DNA of 64,000 bases from assembly GCF_026805545.1 (NCBI RefSeq), contig NZ_JAPRFR010000004.1, positions 38,057 to 102,056 on the forward strand, in the 5' to 3' direction. The notes under the pieces were generated by a model. That model searched no databases and was not told where the DNA came from. It saw nothing but the letters and a program-made list of their open reading frames with translations. The position numbers were made by a program, and so were the translations under genes. How positions within the stretch are numbered: position 1 is the first letter of the stretch; each line of letters starts with the position of its first letter. Origin of the DNA: Aerococcus kribbianus (GTDB lineage: Bacteria; Bacillota; Bacilli; Lactobacillales; Aerococcaceae). Positions 59,952 through 64,000 of the stretch are shown here, piece by piece.

Positions 59952-60704
59952 TTAGGCGAATACTGCATTAAAGGCCCAATAAGCAAAGATAAACAAGCCA
60001 CTAGCAAAAGCAAAGTTAACCAAGTGGTAAATACCATCAGAGACTTTACTTAGGACAGGCAGCGGACGATTTTTCATATAGAAATAGTTTCCATCCACGT
60101 GCTGATTCACGAAATAGGCCACCACATAGAAGATAGCAAAGAAAACCAGAGACAAGCATAAGCCTGATATTGTCGGCAACCATCCTGTAGTGAAATGCGC
60201 ATAGTATGGCAACAGAATGGTAATAACATGATTAATAAAATATGACAGACCAGAAACATGGTATATCTTGTTGATTCGACTGGGCATAAAGAAGGAGAAA
60301 TAAGCATAGAGGCCAAAGTAAAAGAGTACATTCATCACTACAGCATTCCCTGTTAATAAATAAACAATACCCAGTAAGGTGGAAATCCGACAAATATGCA
60401 AAGGCAAAGCCTGTTTGACATCGAAATCTGTCTCAAAATAATACCATGAATACAGCATAATTTGTTGACCGATACTAATCGCTAATAAACCGCGGGCAAT
60501 TAATACATGGTTAGCCACCAAAAGTTCTTGATTCGTTAATATAAAAGTTAAAATCGCGAAAAAAGCTGACAAATATAAAAAGTGTGCCAGCGAAAATGCA
60601 GAAATAAAGGGAGCATCAATTGAAATACAATTTTTATAGAGACGGTCTAGGGTAGTATCTAAGCTGTTTGCATTTAGGAACTTATCGTCTTTCCATTGCG
60701 CCAT
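59952..60704 (-). CDS. YwaF-like integral membrane protein
   Basis: A 250-residue protein with about six or seven membrane spans. The LPLHICRISTLLG segment near residue 100, FYFGLYAYFSFFMPS near 130 and the YFINHVITILLPYY segment near 155 match my memory of the YwaF/TMEM164-type family, of unknown function in bacteria. Human TMEM164 is an acyltransferase, but I do not extend that role here. GGAGTTG precedes the ATG. Confidence 0.75.
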   Translation of the reverse strand: MAQWKDDKFLNANSLDTTLDRLYKNCISIDAPFISAFSLAHFLYLSAFFAILTFILTNQELLVANHVLIARGLLAISIGQQIMLYSWYYFETDFDVKQALPLHICRISTLLGIVYLLTGNAVVMNVLFYFGLYAYFSFFMPSRINKIYHVSGLSYFINHVITILLPYYAHFTTGWLPTISGLCLSLVFFAIFYVVAYFVNQHVDGNYFYMKNRPLPVLSKVSDGIYHLVNFAFASGLFIFAYWAFNAVFA

Positions 60705-60776
60705 AACTTCAACTCCTTTTTGTTTTCTAATTCCATATTAAGGGGGAAAACTTAAAAAAGCAAAGCAATTCCTTTA

Positions 60777-60790
60777 TGTAAGCGCTTCGT
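60777..60790 (-). promoter_or_regulatory. Candidate cre (CcpA-binding) site
   Basis: TGTAAGCGCTTCGT matches the catabolite-responsive consensus TGWAAGCGYTWWCA in 11 of 14 positions, including the central AAGCGCTT. It is about 75 bases before the YwaF-like gene and 40 bases after the unknown 278-residue gene. Confidence 0.35.
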
Positions 60791-60829
60791 ATTCCTTTAC
60801 GGAAAATACACAAAAAATTTACCTTATAT

Positions 60830-61666
60830 TTACAATAGCAAGGCTGTTTGTTCACGATTAAGCTGCATAACAATAGCAGCTGCTTGGTGACGCTCGGCAG
60901 CTATATGTCCACTTTGCAAGTGGTAATCGATATTTTGTCGAGTCATCCCTGTCATCTTAGCAATAGCAGTAGAATAACCTTTACGATATAAACCAGTCAG
61001 ATAAAAGGCTTCTTTATCGACATCATGGTAAATATCTAGCCATTGAGTAGTTTTAGCTGCTTGCAAATTTAATTTGACTTTGGCTAAACTTGCGCCTATT
61101 AAAGGATGATTGGCCTTGAAATGAAAAAATTCAGTGAGTTGTCGAGTCTGCCAATCAGTGGGGGTTAACTTCCCTTCTAGATAAAGGGGTAAGTGCATTT
61201 CATAGAGAAAAGCCAAATTTGCTTGTAGAGGACTTCTCAGCTGACGTAAGCGCGCCCAAGCAGTTAAGAGTGCATTGGTAATCATGTCTTCAAAAAAGTT
61301 GGCATTATAGAGAAAGTCCCCAGCCTCAAAAATCTCCACTTGCTCAAGTGCCTGATTACTATAATGGAGTGCGGTCTGATAAAAATGAACATCATCATCC
61401 GCTTTTGCTAAGGACAATCCCCCTTGAATAGACAAAGGATTAAGTAAAAGTGTCAGTAACCGATAATAAAGAAAAGCAGTCACTGTATCAGTAAATATAA
61501 ACTGCCATTGTTTAGGATTAAAGGGATTTTGGCTGACTTCTACTAATAGTTGACCAACAAAGATTTGATCTAAGACCTGAATTGCTTGGTTCATTAGCTC
61601 TTTATCAGCTAAGGAATCACTATTTGACTCAGCAATGTTAACCATTAAGCTAGCTATTCGAGCCAT
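60830..61666 (-). CDS. Unrecognised protein in the barnase-barstar operon
   Basis: I do not recognise this 278-residue protein. It is soluble, leucine- and glutamine-rich and mostly helical in appearance, without a signal peptide or membrane span. Near the C-terminus, about residues 231-256, STAIAKMTGMTRQNIDYHL resembles a helix-turn-helix, so a DNA-binding role is possible. It starts 12 bases after the barstar gene with TAAGGAGGAAG before the ATG, so it is co-transcribed with the RNase and inhibitor. A regulator is one guess; there is no evidence for another function. Confidence 0.7.
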   Translation of the reverse strand: MARIASLMVNIAESNSDSLADKELMNQAIQVLDQIFVGQLLVEVSQNPFNPKQWQFIFTDTVTAFLYYRLLTLLLNPLSIQGGLSLAKADDDVHFYQTALHYSNQALEQVEIFEAGDFLYNANFFEDMITNALLTAWARLRQLRSPLQANLAFLYEMHLPLYLEGKLTPTDWQTRQLTEFFHFKANHPLIGASLAKVKLNLQAAKTTQWLDIYHDVDKEAFYLTGLYRKGYSTAIAKMTGMTRQNIDYHLQSGHIAAERHQAAAIVMQLNREQTALLL

Positions 61667-61678
61667 GGCACTTCCTCC

Positions 61679-61948
61679 TTACATGACAATTAAACGAAAA
61701 GGGGTGTGTTTTTCTACCTGTCTAAGCGCTTTTAACCATTGTCCATAATAATGACCTAGGTTATCTTGCAAAAGCTCACTGTCTTTTACCACTAAAAATT
61801 CCTTTTGACTACGGTCAGCCAAGGCATCAACTAAGGCGTCCAAGTTCTGACCATAATAGTCAGGAAACGCAAATTCTTCTTTTAAAAATTGGTGTAAGTC
61901 ATCCTTATCATGGATATTTACTCCATTTAAATAAACTGCTCTCATCAT
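61679..61948 (-). CDS. Barstar-family ribonuclease inhibitor
   Basis: Cytoplasmic inhibitor of barnase-type RNases. The 89 residues align with barstar along the whole length, with AVYLNG at the start and FPDYYGQNLDALVD (about 28-41) carrying Asp37 and Asp41, the equivalents of the barstar aspartates that fill the RNase active site. The ATG overlaps the RNase stop codon by 4 bases (ATGA), a tight coupling that would supply inhibitor whenever the enzyme is made. Confidence 0.93.
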   Translation of the reverse strand: MMRAVYLNGVNIHDKDDLHQFLKEEFAFPDYYGQNLDALVDALADRSQKEFLVVKDSELLQDNLGHYYGQWLKALRQVEKHTPFRLIVM

Positions 61949-62457
61949 TGTTCCCCCTCATATAGTTTTTCAAAGCTGTCATAATGATCGGGACTATAGT
62001 AAATATCCCCATCATCGGAATACACTAAGCGTTCAGCCCCCCGATGACCACCCTTATAATTGACATCAGCTTCCTTATAATCATCTTCAGCTGGCAAACT
62101 TTCCTCATAGTTACCAAAATGATCGCCGCCAATAGATTTCTTGTCAGTGACTTCCCATAAATTTCCCTCTTCAGGAATCCAGCCTGCTGCTTTGGCTTCT
62201 TCTTTAGTGATATAATTTTCAGGCAATTGATTATAAAGATGTAAATAAGCAGCAACCTGCTTGGGGCTTGAATAGGCCTGACCTTCAACAACATCCGAAT
62301 CTTCTTTATCGCTAGCACTATGTTTATGTTGCTGAGTCAAAACATCCTCTTGACCGCTATTACTTTCTGCTAGAAAACCACTCTCTGTTGCCCAAAAAAT
62401 AAGCAGGGCCCCTAAAAGTATCCCTAAGATGCTTTTCAATTTTTGATGATTGGCCAT
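61945..62457 (-). CDS. Secreted barnase-like ribonuclease
   Basis: Extracellular guanyl-preferring RNase of 170 residues: an N-terminal hydrophobic segment (about 8-24) as signal peptide or anchor, an acidic linker (30-60), then the barnase domain (about 61-170). Glu129, Arg139, Arg143 and His158 have the same spacings as barnase Glu73, Arg83, Arg87 and His102, so the active site is complete. The DVNYKGGHRGAERLVYS and DHYDSF segments are diagnostic. It starts 28 bases after the carbonic anhydrase gene and is coupled to barstar. Role could be nutrient capture or competition with other cells. Confidence 0.93.
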   Translation of the reverse strand: MANHQKLKSILGILLGALLIFWATESGFLAESNSGQEDVLTQQHKHSASDKEDSDVVEGQAYSSPKQVAAYLHLYNQLPENYITKEEAKAAGWIPEEGNLWEVTDKKSIGGDHFGNYEESLPAEDDYKEADVNYKGGHRGAERLVYSDDGDIYYSPDHYDSFEKLYEGEQ

Positions 62458-62485
62458 AATGCCTCCTTATTCTAAGTTAGTTAAG

Positions 62486-63127
62486 TTAAACTTTGGGCAA
62501 ATTTTCAAATTCTTGGGTTTCAATATTATAAGACGCTACCTCTCCGCTATGGACTTGATAGTACCAGGCATGGGTTTGGAGTTTATCTGCCGCCATTTTC
62601 TTCTGTATTAAGGGTAGTTTTAATAATTGGCGGTATTGTTCCACGATATTTAATTTCTCCAAAGCACGTGCTTGAACTTCCGGAGACTGCCCTTCTAAAT
62701 CCATTTTGACTTGAATGCTCAGAGGCATCAATTGTGCCAACCAATTGCGTAAGGCTGGCATGGACTCTAATTTAGCCGTAGGAAATAAAGCGTTTCGACA
62801 GCCCCCACAGTTAGAATGGCCACAGAGAATAATGTGTTCCACCTCTAACACAACCACTGCAAATTCTATGGCAGCCATAGTCGCTAAACCATAACCTTGG
62901 TCAACTCGGCTAACTTCAGGAATAATATTAGCAATATTTCGCACATGAAATATTTCACCCGCGTCTGCTCGCAAAATTCTTTCGGGAATTACTCGGGAAT
63001 CAGAACAGGTGATAAATAAGGTGTGGGGATGTTGCTCCTTGGCTAAACTAGCAAAATACTCACTTTCTTTTGCCACATCATCACTTAGAAACGATTGATA
63101 ACGTCCTATTAAATCATCTTCAGACAA
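62486..63127 (-). CDS. Beta-carbonic anhydrase
   Basis: Zinc enzyme that interconverts CO2 and bicarbonate, supplying bicarbonate for carboxylation. The 213 residues carry the complete zinc site: Cys41, Asp43 and Arg45 in CSDSR, with His104 and Cys107 in GHSNCGGC. The start codon is TTG at 63127, 8 bases after AGGAGG. It is followed at 28 bases by the RNase gene. An extended -10 (TGCTATACT, 63155-63163) lies upstream. Confidence 0.94.
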   Translation of the reverse strand: MSEDDLIGRYQSFLSDDVAKESEYFASLAKEQHPHTLFITCSDSRVIPERILRADAGEIFHVRNIANIIPEVSRVDQGYGLATMAAIEFAVVVLEVEHIILCGHSNCGGCRNALFPTAKLESMPALRNWLAQLMPLSIQVKMDLEGQSPEVQARALEKLNIVEQYRQLLKLPLIQKKMAADKLQTHAWYYQVHSGEVASYNIETQEFENLPKV

Positions 63128-63154
63128 AACAAAGTCCTCCTTTAAATCTTGACT

Positions 63155-63163
63155 AGTATAGCA
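63155..63163 (-). promoter_or_regulatory. Extended -10 for the carbonic anhydrase-RNase operon
   Basis: TGCTATACT lies about 30 bases before the TTG start of the carbonic anhydrase gene. No good -35 box is present, in keeping with extended -10 promoters. Confidence 0.4.
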
Positions 63164-63242
63164 TATATTAAGCCAAAAAACAGTATACTAGATTCAAAAG
63201 GGCGGAATCGTATTCAGTTAATGGAATGCTGTCTATCATGGT

Positions 63243-63599
63243 CTAGGAACGTGTTAGCAAGTCTTTTAAGTCAGTGCTAGGAATAGAAGAATCGATGTTT
63301 AAGTTGGTAAACCGTTTGGAACCACCAAGCACCACTAAGGAAGGGACCGTTCTAACCCCTAATTCTTCTCGTAAATCTGCCAAATCCTGGTCACTCGCTG
63401 TATTAGTCGAATCCACAAAGTAAAAGTCTTGATCAATTTCATCAGCCGCCTCAACCAATTTTGGTAAAAACAGGCGGCAAAAACCACAACTGTTACGACC
63501 TATAAATACCAGAGATTCTTCATTATTAGCCATCAAATTTCGTGCTTGGACAGGTGAAATTTCCTTTAAGTTTGCAAATAAATTCATAACGTCTGTCAT
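63243..63599 (-). CDS. Thioredoxin-like protein with CGFC active site
   Basis: A 118-residue thioredoxin-fold protein with the redox pair Cys38-Cys41 in NSCGFCRLF and the cis-proline of GVRTVPSL. It is cytoplasmic by sequence. The ATG has AGGAGG 8 bases upstream. CGFC is not the thioredoxin CGPC, so it may be a disulfide carrier of different redox potential; the partner is unknown. It lies 115 bases before the carbonic anhydrase gene. Confidence 0.87.
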   Translation of the reverse strand: MTDVMNLFANLKEISPVQARNLMANNEESLVFIGRNSCGFCRLFLPKLVEAADEIDQDFYFVDSTNTASDQDLADLREELGVRTVPSLVVLGGSKRFTNLNIDSSIPSTDLKDLLTRS

Positions 63600-63839
63600 A
63601 AAAATAACCTCCTACAATAATTCCAAAATTCTTTGTTCAAAACTAATGTCTCCATTTTAATAGAAAGACTTACTATTGAAAACTTATCTGCTTATTATTC
63701 CTTTCATTCCTTAAGTAGCCGAAACCAAACAATTTACAAACAAAGTATTGATCAATTATATCTATATTAGACTTAATTTTCATACTATTTTAAGCATGCT
63801 TAGACTTTGAGAAAGGCTTCTTCTTATTCAGTAAAATAA

Positions 63840-63870
63840 AAAAGCCTGAGACCTTAGTCTCAGACTTTTT
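63840..63870 (-). terminator. Terminator of the rRNA operon
   Basis: On the minus strand AG-CTGAGAC pairs with GTCTCAG-CT around a short loop, followed by six T, a few bases after 5S rRNA. The 240 bases between it and the thioredoxin-like gene are AT-rich and hold no gene I can support. Confidence 0.85.
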
Positions 63871-63877
63871 CCAATTT

Positions 63878-63994
<117 letters not shown>

Positions 63995-64000
63995 TTATTG

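Noticed and set aside
63199..63209. GGCGGAATCGT similar to part of repeat copy A
   Set aside because: The match is too short and the rest of the element is absent.

Overview
This 64 kb window is a chromosomal, mostly housekeeping segment of a low-GC Gram-positive bacterium. The complete S10-spc-alpha ribosomal operon, the str genes with tuf, AGGAGG ribosome binding sites, and a mfd-rqcP-divIC-yabR-tilS-hpt-ftsH-hslO-cysK-lysS block all point to Bacillota. That block is Bacillus-like but lacks the sporulation genes usually mixed into it. Together with an L-lactate dehydrogenase, an NADH oxidase, FemABX and an OatA-like enzyme, this indicates a non-sporulating member of the Lactobacillales. Aerococcaceae is my best guess, but the genus is inference. 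Almost every gene is on the minus strand, as is the 5S rRNA at the right edge; only nox, ldh and uvrC are on the plus strand.

Layout: 0.4-1.7 kb nox (+), converging on femABX; 3.3-6.6 kb truA and the ECF transporter core (ecfT, ecfA2, ecfA1), with a promoter and a terminator-like hairpin just ahead of ecfA1; 6.8-8.7 kb an OatA-like acyltransferase; 9.0-22.8 kb the ribosomal super-operon from rpsJ to rplQ, including rpmJ and rpmD, preceded by a structured leader like the firmicute L4-binding leader; 23.2-27.7 kb tuf, fusA, rpsG, rpsL; 28.0-30.7 kb two tandem DAACS-type symporters; 31.0-45.5 kb lysS, cysK, hslO, ftsH, hpt, tilS, yabR, divIC, rqcP, mfd, pth and a sirtuin; 45.6-50.2 kb ldh (+), an AEC permease, prs and glmU; 50.3-54.6 kb a DEAD-box helicase, a membrane phosphoesterase and a second ftsH; 54.8-56.6 kb uvrC (+); 56.7-63.6 kb an accessory stretch with a 45-residue YvrJ-like peptide, a DUF975-type membrane protein with a long acidic tail, an HSL-family hydrolase, a YwaF-like membrane protein, an unknown protein, a barstar/barnase pair, a beta-carbonic anhydrase and a thioredoxin-like protein; 63.88-63.99 kb 5S rRNA.

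Most of the window makes and maintains the translation apparatus. The redox genes nox and ldh both have TTCACAA-type Rex-like half-sites upstream. The most interesting parts are the secreted RNase/inhibitor operon with an unknown third gene, the small YvrJ-like gene whose ribosome binding site lies inside a hairpin, two copies of a roughly 150 bp intergenic repeat (32.6 and 52.6 kb), and the putative attenuator before ecfA1. I saw no CRISPR array, insertion sequence, prophage or tRNA gene, and no clear candidate for a wholly new multi-gene system.
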